Assembly (NCBI GenBank): GCA_013396915.1
Contig: VWZL01004605.1
Location: 62,001-126,000, forward strand
Reading direction: 5' to 3'
DNA length: 64,000 nucleotides
Origin: Stercorarius parasiticus
Taxonomy: Eukaryota; Chordata; Aves; Charadriiformes; Stercorariidae
Of the stretch, positions 1-12,200 are shown piece by piece. Position numbers and translations under genes: made by a program. The notes under the pieces were generated by a model. The model saw only the letters and a program-made list of their open reading frames with translations, searched no databases and was not told the origin of the DNA. Each line of letters begins with the position of its first letter. The first letter of the stretch is position 1.

Positions 1-424
1 TACATAGCCAAATGCAGTCAGAGAAGCATCCTGGGTGGTTTAAGCCCAGACTCCTTGGGGAAGAGTTAATCTGGAGGGTGCCTTTTTATTGTCTTTACTG
101 GCAAACAGCTGATCTGACAAGAAGCCTGTGCTAGTGCTGAAAGCTCACAAAAGTATTTCAGAAGCATCTTAATTCGTGGCTCATATCTCACTGAGTGCCT
201 CAGCAGAACCGGTTGCTCTACAGTAAATCTTTCAGCATTTAAGCCCAGCTGCCTCTGCCCTTTTCTAACAATAAAGACGAGGGTCAATTCTTCTCATTAG
301 TCAATAAGAGTTGAATTTAAAAATAACATGCTGATGTTGCTGCACGGAAGTGTTTAAGTTGGATTAAATGTGAGAGAAAAATAAATCAGGGAAGAGCAAG
401 CTACAAAGGGAATTGCAGATTCAC
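1..424. other. single-copy non-coding sequence, nothing recognised
   Basis: Open frames here are short and show no recognisable protein motif. No repeat signature was recognised before the old dispersed-repeat end that begins near 425. Confidence 0.5.
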
Positions 425-540
425 TTTCCAGTCTGAAAGATTTTTAGGGCAGGGACTGTCAATTATTTTGTTTGTACAACAACCTCAACTTAAATGGGGC
501 CTCTAGCTGCTTCCACAACTTAAATTATTGATGCTGTTAG
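425..540 (+). repeat. ancient amniote dispersed repeat, 3' end (copy 1)
   Basis: The stretch carries, in order, the elements of a very old repeat known from turtle, crocodile and bird DNA: a 'GGGCAGGGACTGT' block, a 'TTTGTACA' block where the family has a TTTGTACAGCGCCTAGCACAA-like core, and 'GGGGCCTCTAG'. It then decays into A/T-rich sequence. Similar order and spacing recur near 27.5, 58.3, 58.9 and 63.9 kb in this window. It is probably the 3' end of a CR1/L3-like LINE or a SINE that borrows that end. The family name is not certain and the copy is heavily mutated. Confidence 0.55.
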
Positions 541-3500
541 GATCCACAAAAGACATATGCCTAGCTTTAAGCACAAGGGTAATAAAACTGAAGTCTACAG
601 GAATTCTTTTGCTCAAAGTTAAATATGCGCTTATGTTCTTTGGGCTTCTTGTGGCTGCTTTAGATGCTTATGTACCTGACACGATCTTGAAATAACGAAG
701 CTGGCCGTGCTATGATAGAGGACACAGGTCTGAATAGACACACTTGGAGGTTCCAGATAATTCTCATGACCTCTCAGAGAAACTCAGTTCCGTTGACTTC
801 CCAGGAAACCACTCGAAATAGATAGTCCTTATCTGAAGTGACAGTAGGTACACGATCCTAATAAAAGAAACATGGACACGTTGCACATCATCCTGTCATC
901 GCGTTACCTTGCCCGACAAAGGAAGGTGGCACACTGTGATCTGAAGAGATCTGAGGTGACACGGTGCCCAACACGGCATCCCGGTTGATGGAAAGGGATT
1001 CAGGAGGTGGGGAGGACGGGAAGGGAGCGGGGCTGGAACCACCTGGAGCTGTGTCTCAGCGCTCGCTGGTTGCTTTGTGCTGGGTGGTCTCCATGTCCGC
1101 ACTCCTGGCGGCAGATGGGCGTTTGTGAGGTGCCAAACTGAGCCTTGACTAAGCAGGGATAACAAAAAAGAAAAAGAAAAAAAGAAAAAAAGGTTAATAA
1201 TCCTCAGGCACTGAGGCCTTTTCTGACTTCCTATTCTTCATCCCGGCCTTCAAACAACCTGCACTACGGCAGATTGCAGGCTCATACAGATTTGCCAGCC
1301 CTTGCCTTTTGGAAAAAGCCTTGCTTTGGTTTTGGCTCAGTTTACACTCCTTTTCAGCCATCTCTCCCTCACTCGGAGGTGGGAGTTTGCAATGTATTAT
1401 GCATGATGTTATTTAAACCTCTATGTTGACCGTGGTTTCTATGGGGCTTTTTTTTTTTTTGGTTATTTTTTTTAATGTATCACCTGCCTTTGGGAGCAAG
1501 ACTGCTGGTTGGGCTGTCCTCACTGCTCAGGCAAAAGGACAGAGGGATCTCCAGGAGAGGAGCCCTAAGCCCTGCAAATACAATGCCACAGTGACCAACA
1601 AGACCTACCTGATTATGTCTGGCTGTTTGTCCCGCTTGGGGGCCTCTATTTGTGCTCTCTGGATCCTTCAGTCTCTCTCCTCTGTTCTCCCTTTAACACA
1701 CTTGCCCTTTCCTGATGGATATGTTGCAGGCAGCCTGCGGGAAGCAGTTCCTGTGCTTCTGGACAAAGGAACATCCTTCGGGAGGGTGTGCATCAAAGGC
1801 ATCCAGCCGCTAGAAAGGAGCTCTGATTTTCCCTTTCCTTTATTCTTCCTGGGCAAAGGAAGACAAGCCATGTAATGCTTCTGTTTCAGCTCTTGATCTG
1901 CCCACCTGAAGTACAGAGCTGAGGGGCAAGTCTCCATTTCTTACAATGGAGTTGTCACCATGTAGCTCTTTCTTTCAGGAACATGATGCAAAAAGCCTTT
2001 GGGGAGATGCGCAGCAGGAGCCCATGAGAGATCTGCCTCTGATGAGGCTCCTGCACCCAATGTGCAGGGAGGTGGGCTCTGACCCCCGCCAGCAATGCTA
2101 TACTCACCGCAGTGCCTCCTGTTTCCCCTCAGCAGGAGACGATGCCTCCAAAAAAAGGTGAGTTTGTGCCTTGGTGAGAGGCAGCATCTCCCAGCTTCGC
2201 CAAGTGCTCAGGAGGAGGTTTGGCTCTGCAGAAAGATGGTCAGTCTCAGGGCATCCCGTGCAAGGCGGCAGCTCCTGCTCCTTGGACATGGAAGGGGATC
2301 CTTGTCCGAGTCTGGTGGAGACCATCTTAAAGTCTGCTGGTTCAGAAGACCCTGCTTGGCACGGATGGGTCAGAGACCACCCATAGTTCTGAGACTCCCA
2401 ACTCTTTGAACGCTGTCACCTGAAAAGAAAAGGTTTTCTTTCTTCCAGCTCCTGGCTGCTTCCTCAAAGTCTTTCCTTTCAGGAAGAGTCTTTTTGTGAG
2501 GGTGGGTGTACATATATCCTCCATGGAATCGCCATGGGAGCTGTGCTCACAAGGCGCTATGCAATGGGCAGAGCAAAACTGATATTCAAACAGAAACTGA
2601 AAGAAGAAAAAAAGATGAAGGGAGTTACGCAGATCAGGAAGCCTTAGTTAATCGAATGACACTTTTTCCCCTCCACTGAATTGTGTGTGTAGGTGCGCTA
2701 TTTGGTCGTGCTGAATCAGCCCCACCTAGGGCAGCGAGGCTACCACCTAGGGGAAAGAGATGTCCTTGAAATGAGGAAGACTTGGAACCCACACTAATCT
2801 GTGTGCTCCTCAAAAAGCTGTTGTAGACCTCAGGGGCATGCTTGCAAAAGGCAGCGCTGCTACATCTTCATGGCTTCTCCATCCTGAACCTCCATGTGCT
2901 GCCATCACCCTGCCTGGTGGCAGTGGAATTTGTCTCCCAAATACAGAAAACCTCCACGCTCTGATGTGCCACACAGCCACAGCTTCTGCTTTAAGGCCAT
3001 CATGCACCATTTGTCCAGAAGCTGTGTGAAACTTGCCGGGTTTCAACACTGGAAACCAAGTTTGGTTCATCAATCTTTTTAAATTTTTTGGCAAATCACT
3101 GGCTGAGTAACTTCTTGGCTGCACCGGGCTGACTCCCGTGCTTACATGAGCTGATTAATTTAAGATGGAGAACCAAAAAAATTTGAGGTTCAGACTGTAG
3201 AGTTTTTTTCCCATATTGGGGGGAACCATTTCTTGCTTCCCTAGAACAAATTTGGGGTCCAACCCTCCCTTTATGATGCTGCTGTGGCCCAGGCAAGGGT
3301 TAACATCTCAAAGTCACTCGCCCCACTGCCTACCGTGCAACAGGCTTAGCTTGCCCTTCCATTGTTTGGACTAAACCTTCCCAGATTTACTTACTTCCTT
3401 TTGATGTCTGGCAATGTTTGTTTATTAGCGCCAGTGGCCTGTGTTAACTCTGAGTAAGTCTTTGACTAAATCCCATTCTCTGCCTTTCCTCCTCCCTTCA

Positions 3501-6084
3501 CGGGCTTGTGAGCTGATAAACTTCAGTGCTGGCTTTCAAAACCGGTGAGGTTAAACATGAACTTCTTTTACACCTGCCTGCTTTCCCAGCTAATGGACTC
3601 TGGTGGCTGCCAAGAGAGGAGTCCTTTTATGGCAAAGAGAAGGCTGCAAAGGTTGATTTCGTTTCTGGTTCGTATGTTCGAGAAGTGGGTTTTTAACTCT
3701 TGGAGAGGAAAGGATTATTTTAGTGAATTCCCCGCTGTCCTGAGGTCATCTGCTTAACCACAGCAGAGAAATAATAACAGCACAGGTATTAGCTGGTAAG
3801 TCACACAGTGTTACGTATAGTCCACCAAGCACTATTTTATTATTCCCTTTTTTCATGGTGCTTAAGTACCATTTTAGGACTCAGAGTTTAGTCAGCTTCA
3901 ATCTAAAGTATGAAGAAGAAAGAAGATGAGAGCTGTTTGGGGAATGATAAGTACTTCCTATGGAAACATTTGCAACAGTTCTGTTTTTCCTTTAATCATG
4001 GGAAAGTTCCATTAAAAGAACAAAGTCCACAAAAAAAAAAGTCCCCACGTTTTTTCACATTTTTAATACTTGAAAATTTTTATTTTGCTATGGGTCTGTC
4101 TCAGGGGAGAAGGTATAGAAAAATCCCCTGTAACTATTTATGCCTTTTCATTTTAAGACACAAAAATTCCTTTTTCGCTCGTGTTGTTTAGTTACAGACA
4201 TAAGCCCTGCTCTCAAGTTCCATACAGGTTATGTGCTCTATGTTAATATGATTATAAAATAAAGCTACACAATAATAATTTTAAAGTAAAGAATCTTTGG
4301 ATTTTTATTACTCCATTATTTTTTCTCCTAAAATGCTCTTCATCAGCAATGATTAATTCTTGAGTCATCAGTATGTAAGACTACTAAAACGTCTTTTGGT
4401 TGCTTAAATGTTCTTTTTACAGGATTTACAAACCCATTGATTTTTAAAACTGCATTTCAAGGGTATATAGGCGTTCCAGCTGGGGCAATAACTCTGTTGT
4501 GGCAGGTCTGCACTTTTCTATGTCGTAAAAGTGTCTTTGCCAAAAAGAACTCACATTCAAACCAGAGGTGATTGACAGGTGGGAAAGAGGAAGGATTATA
4601 GAATATGAATTGCAGAGTGAATCCAGATTGCACTGAAAGGTTTTTAAAGCCCAGGGAAAGTTTGTGGTCATCTAGAACTGAATATACCATGACAGTCAGA
4701 CGACATAATAACAGCCCTCCTTTTTCTTTCCACTACGGTATTTTGTCTTCATATGTTTTGTAAAACTATAGCATTTGGGGGAAAGGGTTTTGCCTCATTT
4801 TGGCAATGATTCTTTGGGCAGTGCCCTTTGATCTCTTTTGATGCGGTGGTGAAAAGGCCTCCGCTGAAGGTTTCTGGGATGGTTTAAGGAACACTCACGC
4901 GGTCCCTTCCCGGCCCTGGCAGAGCAGCGCAGAACAGTAGATGCCTGCTTTTCTGCCCCTCCATTTCACAGCCCAGATTCCCTTCTCCATCCCAGACCCA
5001 CAGCAGCTTCTTTGCCAGTGCCCTGTACCAGCTCGGAGCAGGAGATGTACCATGCGGTTCTGCCAGGAAAGGCTACCGATGGGATCCACAGGGATGCTAA
5101 TGTTCCTGACTTCCACTGATCTCCACAAGCATCTGGGACCTGGTCACCAAGCCTGCAAACCAGACTTCTCAGGACATTTAGGCACTGAGAAGGAGAGCAG
5201 ACTGCTATTTAACTTTAAAGATCAAAGCCTGACACTGTCCTCCTGTGAGCAGTTATCTCTGTCCATTTAGAAACTTTTCAGTTTCAAGAAGTCTCTGATT
5301 TACAGAATCACGGCTTTCTCCAGCCCTTCCTGCAGCCAGCCTAATGCCGAGACATGCACAGAAATTTTCTGCAGAAGCCTGGAAACAGCTCATTGCTTAC
5401 CACAAGCCTGGTGGCACCATTTTCCAATAGGTCAATATTTCTTAGATTGTTACGATAACCAGTGACAAAAAACCTGTTTACATGGAAAACAGTATTGATG
5501 TAGCTAATGCAGTTGCAAAGCCCGAGTGCATTTCAGCGCAAATATGCATATAGACACAGCTTTTAGTAAATGTACGCCCTATTTCCATAGCAGGTTTCTT
5601 TCAGAATAAGGCAGAGATTTGCCTTGTCTTTAACTAAGGGTTGTGAGTCACAGAAAGGTTTTGGTTCTCATTTCTGGATGGACAAACCCCAGGCTCTTGT
5701 ATGTTCCAAATATCTTCCTTTAAACATTTATTTGCTTGTTGCGGTGCTGGACTGCTTGTGCCCTTTGCCTGAGCAGTCAGCTAGTTCCCTTTGAAGATGT
5801 TTACTAATTAAATCAGAACAAAGATGGAATGAACGTTAAGCACCTTCAAACACTTGTTGCATGCTTCAGTCCCATGACTGTACTTCACAAGTTATGCGAA
5901 GTAATGTAACATCTATACATTTCGGAATACGCCACATAGCGATTCCTTTAATGGATTCTCCTTTTTAAACAGGTTAAGGAAAAAAAAAAAAATCTGGCTT
6001 GTTTCGTAGCCTGTTTTTCACATCTGCAACTTTTACGGTATGAAAGGTGCAGAGTCTGTTGGATCTGGCAGAGCAGCGAGATCC
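541..6084. other. single-copy non-coding stretch
   Basis: No repeat family or coding exon was recognised. An A-rich run with interspersed G lies at 1167-1191. The longest open frame, 1423-1875 on the plus strand (150 codons), starts with a hydrophobic stretch encoded mostly by a T-run. It has no motif I recognise and overlaps another long frame on the opposite strand, so it is treated as chance. Other open frames are short and overlap each other on both strands. Confidence 0.5.
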
Positions 6085-6165
6085 AGCACGGCAGATCCCA
6101 GCTCCAGCTGTGGCTTTAGGAAAGTTACTGGCACTGCTCCTTTTCCTTATCTGCCAAACATAGGC
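6085..6165 (+). repeat. possible MIR/CORE-SINE-like fragment
   Basis: The order 'GATCCCAGCTC', 'GGAAAGTTACT', 'TTCCTTATCTG' follows the conserved middle of MIR-type SINEs. In the family these are the blocks resembling 'gatcctggctctg', 'gggcaagtcactt' and 'tttcctcatctg'. The copy is short and decayed. Only alignment to a repeat library would settle whether this is real or a chance likeness. Confidence 0.4.
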
Positions 6166-7767
6166 TGGTACCTAGAGACACGAGTGCGAACCAGCTACAA
6201 GCACTCTCAGCTTCAGGGGTATCCAAATTCTGAATAACGCTTATTTTTAGGATCTGGGGTAAAGTTGCTTTCTCACTCATTCGGGTGTGACGCACTTGTG
6301 CTGATCTCAATAGCTGGAGATCTTTTTAATTAAAGAACAATGATAAAAAGCCACATAAAATAGGTTGCATCAAAGCATCATCATAGTACAAATGCTAATT
6401 ATTGTAATTATAAAAGATTGCTCACGTTTATTTTCTAGGTGGGAAGGCACACCAGCTGACTGCGTTTCAACGTGTGGCTTTTTCAGCAAAATTTTAAGGA
6501 GTCAGATGTCTTGCCTAGGAGTTGTTGTTCCTTGCAAGTTGCATAGCTATGGTCAGTCTCTCACTTAATGCAAACACCTCACTCAGTGCATGAAACTTAA
6601 CACAAGGGACTTTCTTTGAGCAAGTTCCAGTCTTAGCTAACACCACAGAATTTCTTTGGTCTTCTTGTCTCAAGGACACTTGGCTTCTCCCTCTTCCAGG
6701 CTCGTGAATGCTACTATCTCCGGGCAGGTAATGGAAGTGCTGTTAGCACAGACAGCGTCCTAGAGGTCTGCTGGCTTTTTTGCAGCGTGTTGCGTAACCA
6801 TCTCTACTTAACTATCCATCCCCTTGGGATTATGTCAGGATTTCAGGGTTTGGTCCCTTCCAGAGGAATAATAGGCCCAACATGATCTGGTCCTGCCATT
6901 AGCTCCGTGTGGGAGCTGGCATATGATGTGCAATAGCTGCAGCCTCCTTTTCCCCACAAAAAGGCTAATGAGGAGACTTTCTGGGAGAGCAAATCTGGAG
7001 CCATAGCAGGCACACTGTTTGGTTGCTCCAAATAAATTACCTAAGGGAGCTTTGTCAGAAAGCTGAGAAGACATACAGCCCTAGGAACCTTGGTCTGGTG
7101 AAATGGCCAAGGTGGAGAGAAGGACCCATGACAAGCTGGAGATGGTCAGCAGAAAATCACAGGGGGAAAGCACATAAGAAAAGCACAATCTCATCAGGGC
7201 ACAAGAGGAACCACTTCTTGGTTTGACTGCTCTTTCAAAGTCTGTGACCAACATTTGTTTCAAACTGGCAAAAATTATGTTAATCTATATTTTTGGTGAG
7301 GTCCCAACACACACCTTAAAAGTCAAGACTGCAGTCCTCATCTCAACATAAACAAACTTTGGGAGAGGGCTAAAACCATCTTATTAGGTCCAAACAAATG
7401 AAATAAAGCAATTTTGCATCATTCTCAATTAAAAATAATTAAAGGCTGTTAAAAATCCTGTCTAAAGATGATGTGTTTTCTGAATAAAACCCCCTAAATT
7501 AAATGGTTCCAGAGAGGGGGGTCGTTATTTAAGCTAAAGCAGTTCAGTGGGTTAGGCACTGAAAGGAGTAAGTAAGAAAGGAGTTCCCAACCCCAATTTA
7601 TGGGTTTTTTTGGGTAAAAAAAAAACAACAACAAACCCGCAAAAATACACATTTGGCTGAATTTTTTATTTATCTTTCCTTCTGAGGCTGGTGAATGCAG
7701 GGCAATGGAGATGGGTAAGACAACTAGATTGGTGTCAATTGAATGTTAAAGCTCTTGAGTATTTGTA
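6166..7767. other. single-copy non-coding stretch
   Basis: No coding or repeat signature was recognised. A short A-run followed by CAA units lies near 7617-7632. It is AT-rich around 7370-7460. Confidence 0.45.
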
Positions 7768-7950
7768 TGATCACAAGATAAATCAAGTTGGAGGGGACCT
7801 CAGGAGATCTCTAGTCCAGAACCTTGCTCAAAGCAGAGGGAGCTCTGAGGTCAGATCGGGCTCCTCGGGGCTTTATTTGATTAGCTTTTGAAAGCCTTCT
7901 AGAGTGGAGACCCTGTTCTTTCTAGATTGATGAGGTTTTGGATACTCCAT
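7768..7950 (-). mobile_element. CR1 LINE 3'-end fragment, decayed
   Basis: Read on the plus strand, this starts with 'GATCACAAGATAAATCAAGT', then 'TTGGAGGGGACCTCAGGAGA' and 'TCTAGTCC'. It continues with 'TTGCTCAAAGCAG' and a decayed 'TTTTGAAAGCCTTCTAGAGT' block. This is the reverse complement of the CR1 3' region, whose sense strand ends ...GGACTAGATGATCTCCTGAGGTCCCTTCCAAC. The element is therefore on the minus strand and 5'-truncated, as most CR1 copies are. The terminal 8-bp repeats have largely decayed, so this is an old insertion. Confidence 0.8.
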
Positions 7951-8696
7951 GAGAGCTCATGAGGTGATGAGTGCAATTGTTTTCATCTGGAAGCACCAAG
8001 AGAGGGCTGTAGAGTCGCCCCACTTCTATTCTCTGCCCACATGGGTCGGGGTCAGACATCCTACTGTATGTAAAGGTCTATCTGTCTGGGGAAAAGTAAA
8101 AAGGGTTTTGCTTACTATTTCTGTTCAACAACTGGTCTTCCTGGGGCAAAAGCAATATCATACAGTTTGTCTAGAGCCAGGTATGGCATCACATTTCAGA
8201 TGACCCAAAGCTGAGGGCAGTGATTTCAGAGGGGAAACTGAGGCAATGGGCACATCTGATGAGACAGAAAGAGAAAAACCATTTTGGGTGCAGATCACTA
8301 GCAATATCTGGTATCTTGATGTTACGGTGTTTCCTTTCCTGCACTGAAAATGAAGGCACACACCTATTTTTCCATAGGCTTACCTATTGTCTCCAGGATT
8401 CAAAGCTGTACAGAAAAATTCCTTTCGTCTTTTAAACAGCAGATTTTCACCATGATAAAAGATGCATTTTCTTTTTCTGCCTATTGAAGGGAAAGCTGAA
8501 CACATATTTCCATTCTTTATTTTCCACACTACTGCTTTAATACAACTTCCTCTTAATAAAGGCAAAGCAAGAGAAAACCACTACAGAAAAGCTCAGATGG
8601 TTCCATGAGTAGCAAAGCCAAGGAAGTTTCATTTCCTATAGATTTGTATCTTGAGGTTAAATTTTTGTGTGATCTCTCTGGTGTCTAATGACAGCT
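7951..8696. other. single-copy non-coding stretch between two CR1 fragments
   Basis: No gene was seen. A 'GGGGAAACTGAGGCAATGGG' phrase at about 8232-8251 is reminiscent of the start of MIR-like repeats. The flanks do not continue the match, so no repeat is called. Confidence 0.45.
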
Positions 8697-9207
8697 GAAT
8701 CACAGGATGATTTAGGTGGCAAGGGTCCCCCTAAGGTGTCTAATCCAGCATCACGGTCAGAGCAGGGCTAAGTCTGGAGTTAGGTCAGGTTCCTTGGCAT
8801 ATTGTTCGGCCAAGTTAGGAAATCTCCAAGGTTGGACAATGCCCACCGTCTCAGGGGTCTTGTTCCAGCACTGAACCCCTCTAAAGCTGAAACTATTTTC
8901 TTTTATCCATCTGGAATAGTCCCCCTTGCAAGTTGCAATTGTTTCGTCATGTCCTTTCACTGTGCATCTCTCAGAAGAGGGTGGGTCCGTTTTCCCTGTT
9001 TTCCTTCCATCAAGCAGTAGAAAACGGCAACTTAATCCCCTTGCCCTTAACTTTCTCCTCTCCAGGTTGAACAAAGGCAGCTGTCCCAGCCTCTCCTTGT
9101 ACTGTGAGCTTCAGTGCCCTCGCCATCTTAGTGCTCTTCCCCTGGACGCCTTCCAGTTTATCTGCCTCGTATAATGGGATTGTGGTCCCAAAACAAGACA
9201 CAATATA
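8697..9207 (-). mobile_element. CR1 LINE fragment, about 510 bp, decayed
   Basis: On the plus strand the order is an end block 'GAATCACAGGATGATTTAGG', 'GGTGTCTAATCCAGCATCAC' and 'GTTCCAGCACTGAACCCCTC'. Next come a 'TCTCCTCTCCAGGTTGAACA' block, 'CAGCCTCTCCTTGTA', 'TCTTCCCCTGGACGCCTTCC' and 'GGTCCCAAAACAAGACACAA'. These match, in reverse complement, successive parts of the 3' UTR and the end of ORF2 of avian CR1. The antisense frame 8757-9074 contains a decayed 'WNKTP' at the position of the conserved WNRLP of CR1 ORF2. It cannot encode a working protein. Confidence 0.8.
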
Positions 9208-12200
9208 CATTTTTTATTTATGTGATTTTTGTTCTTCTTCGTCGTCCTCCAATTTGCATAACTTTTGTGTCTTTGAGTCTTCCACCTCCCTATTAATGTA
9301 TTTATTCATTTTTAAACTGATAACAAGTTTTAAAGTTATTGCTGGGAAGGAAAGGCCAGCATATAGGTGCCTCCAGTCTTACACAGTGTGACTACAAAGG
9401 CCTCATATTCTTGGGAAAGAAGGCTAAAAGAAAACTCCAGCAATGATAACATACTGATCTGACATGGAAAGACAGAGGAAAACCCAGTGAGAACTCGCCA
9501 GATATCCTTCCAGATCAGTTTGTCTCTGTAGAAGAGGTTACTTTCCTGAGGAATTTGTTATGGTTTCCTGCTGGCATTCACTGACCTCTCAGACAAAATT
9601 ATTTCTTCTAAAATCAGCTGGGTCAATCTAGACACAGAGCTGAGGCTGTTTCATCTGTCCTGGTGGTGGACGCTACTTCATGCAAATGCAGAAGTCCCAG
9701 CAGAATATCAGCAGAGGTTTTGGGGGATGCCCTGCTTGGCACTCACCTCTGTTTGAAGGTACTGAGCCTGAAGACCTGGCCGATAATCTCATGTCCAGCT
9801 GACCTGAGAGGGTGGAGGGAGGCAGCTGAAGTCACAAGTCATTGCCCTGCACATGGGGAATCGCAAAGGGTGTGCCTCTACAATCTTGTATGATAAGGCT
9901 TTTTATGTCAGCACAAATGAGATGTATACTAGTGAAAAAGTGTTTTACACCAGAATAAGACGAGCTCTTTTCAAGGAGCATATTTCTGGCATAGAAAAAG
10001 AGGTGCAGGTTATATGTGCAAACCTCCTTTTTCGCCTGTGTAGCTCAGTGGAGTGTTCCGCAGGGGTTAAAGCACAGCTATTTGGAAATCAGTTTGGCTT
10101 GATACTCTTGCCAGCTCGGTTATGCCTGTCACACACTGCAGCCCAGCACACCCATGACTGATGCTTTCCAAAGTCTGCATTGTGGATATGGCCTAAACAG
10201 AACTATTATAAGTAATTTTGCACTAGTGTAGCTGTATTGATTCTTGGAGGGTTGGTGATTCTGCTTTGCCTGTATGATTACAGCTAAACTGGCAAAGCTG
10301 CCTGAGAAGTCATCTCCATTCGGTGGCAACTCATTTTCAGTTTCTTAGAGGTTATTGTGAACATGGAAAACACCCGACAAATGGATTGTTCCCGCAGAAG
10401 CAATGAATGCAGATTAAATGACCCTTGAGTACGGATAAGTTTTCAGACAGCTACACAGCACCATGCCTGTGTTATATTAGTTTTGCATATTTATAAGCTA
10501 GTGAGTGTTACACATTTGACATGGCAAGTCGTCGCTCAGGTTCCAAGGGCTCTTTCTAAGACAAACAGGCACTTTCAGAAAATCCACAGAATACCCTGTT
10601 TAGAGGAAGCTGGAGACTGAAGTTGGAAATACATATTTCAAGGAACTCAAGCCAGGACTTTTTCTCCTTTAAATTACTGGGTTTGAGTTTATTTATTTTT
10701 GGGTTTGTCTCTTTCTGGTGCCATTTTATGTCTTTTCTACATGCAAACCTCTGTTATTCTGTCCTCCAGTCCTCATCCAACAGTCAGCATCTGAAGGAGC
10801 ACCCTAAGATGGCAACAGATAGTGAAGTTGACCCTTTAAAGGGTCTTCAGATAATACAATGGTTTTACATCAAGCTGTGGGTTTTATTTTCCCCAGAGCA
10901 TGCAGAAATTAGCATGAATTCCCATTTTCCAATGCTCTGTACATATTTATTTCCATTTTTTCCTTGAAGTTTAGGAGGTAGAACCCTCTAAGGCAAATAT
11001 TCTTTTTTCCTACATATGGAGTCGGATCCAAATCACAAAGCCTCTCTTTTTACCAAGCAGACTTTTTTCTTTGCTGCTTGGTCTCACAGATTGTCTTATG
11101 TTAAGCAACTGAGTCATCTGGTTCCTCTCTACCTCCCAAACTTCCTTTGGTGCTGAGTACTCTTCCTTCCTAAGTTCAAGTCTGTGTTTTTCTGCTTGGG
11201 GACTTTTCCACTTTTCAGCCCTTCCTTCTTTTGGGCTGTCTGTATATTTTCCTATTCAAGGACTTGCTTTCCTTGCCTACCATTCAGGAAGAGCCCTGTC
11301 GTAAAGAAATGACTCCTCCTTTCTTTTGTGTAACTTCTTCTGGACAGGAGACAACGCGTGCTGAAGGACCTGGCAGCCAGTGGGTTTATCCTACATTGAG
11401 CATTTCAGAAAATTTTAGTGTCATTTAACAAACCACCGGAGTCAGACGTCCCAAGCTGTCTTATGAAACTGTTTCGTATCCATCTACTTACACTCATATC
11501 CATACAATAGTATGGAGTGCCCAGTGTCAAACTAAACACCAGCAACCTAAATCCCGATGAAATCTAGAAGATTTCGGTGGTAGCCAGCATCTGTTTCCCT
11601 CTGGTCATACCTCCCAGCAAGGAGAAAGAACTGTTGATGAACTTTTTATCTATTAAGGCTGTGTCTCCAGGAGTGTAGTAGAAACTATTATGCTCCAGCT
11701 TTATGGATTTTCACTTTCAGTTGTTAACAAGGGGCAAAACCAGGACAGGTTTGAGACAAAGCAATTGTAATGATTCAGATCCATCTGCCCATCGTCTGTG
11801 GTTGGATTAGCACCTTAACATCATCCCATATCACATATAAAACTAACACTGTAGAACGCTATAGTGCTTGCACTGTACACTCAGGTTTCACCACCTTCAC
11901 ACCCACTTACTGGAAAAAAATTAGAAGTTAAGGCTGTATCTTCATGGCTCAGAAAAGGAGTTTTTCTGAAGCAGAAATGAAATGTGCAGCGAGAAGCCAC
12001 TAGGCCCCATAGGAAGCAAGGTTCAGGCCAGTCACAGTTCTAAGTACAGCTCTGCCATGCAGTTGAGAAGACCTATTGTGTTAGCACTGTATTGCCCTGT
12101 TGTTAGCTTTCAGGAGATGACTAATGTGCCTTAATTAATCCCTGTGTGAAAAACATACTCTGTAGGCAACACAGACAAGGCCAAAATGGCGAGCAAGTTA

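Noticed and set aside
1423..1875. 150-codon plus-strand frame with hydrophobic N-terminus
   Set aside because: The hydrophobic part comes from a T-run. The frame overlaps a long antisense frame and shows no known motif.
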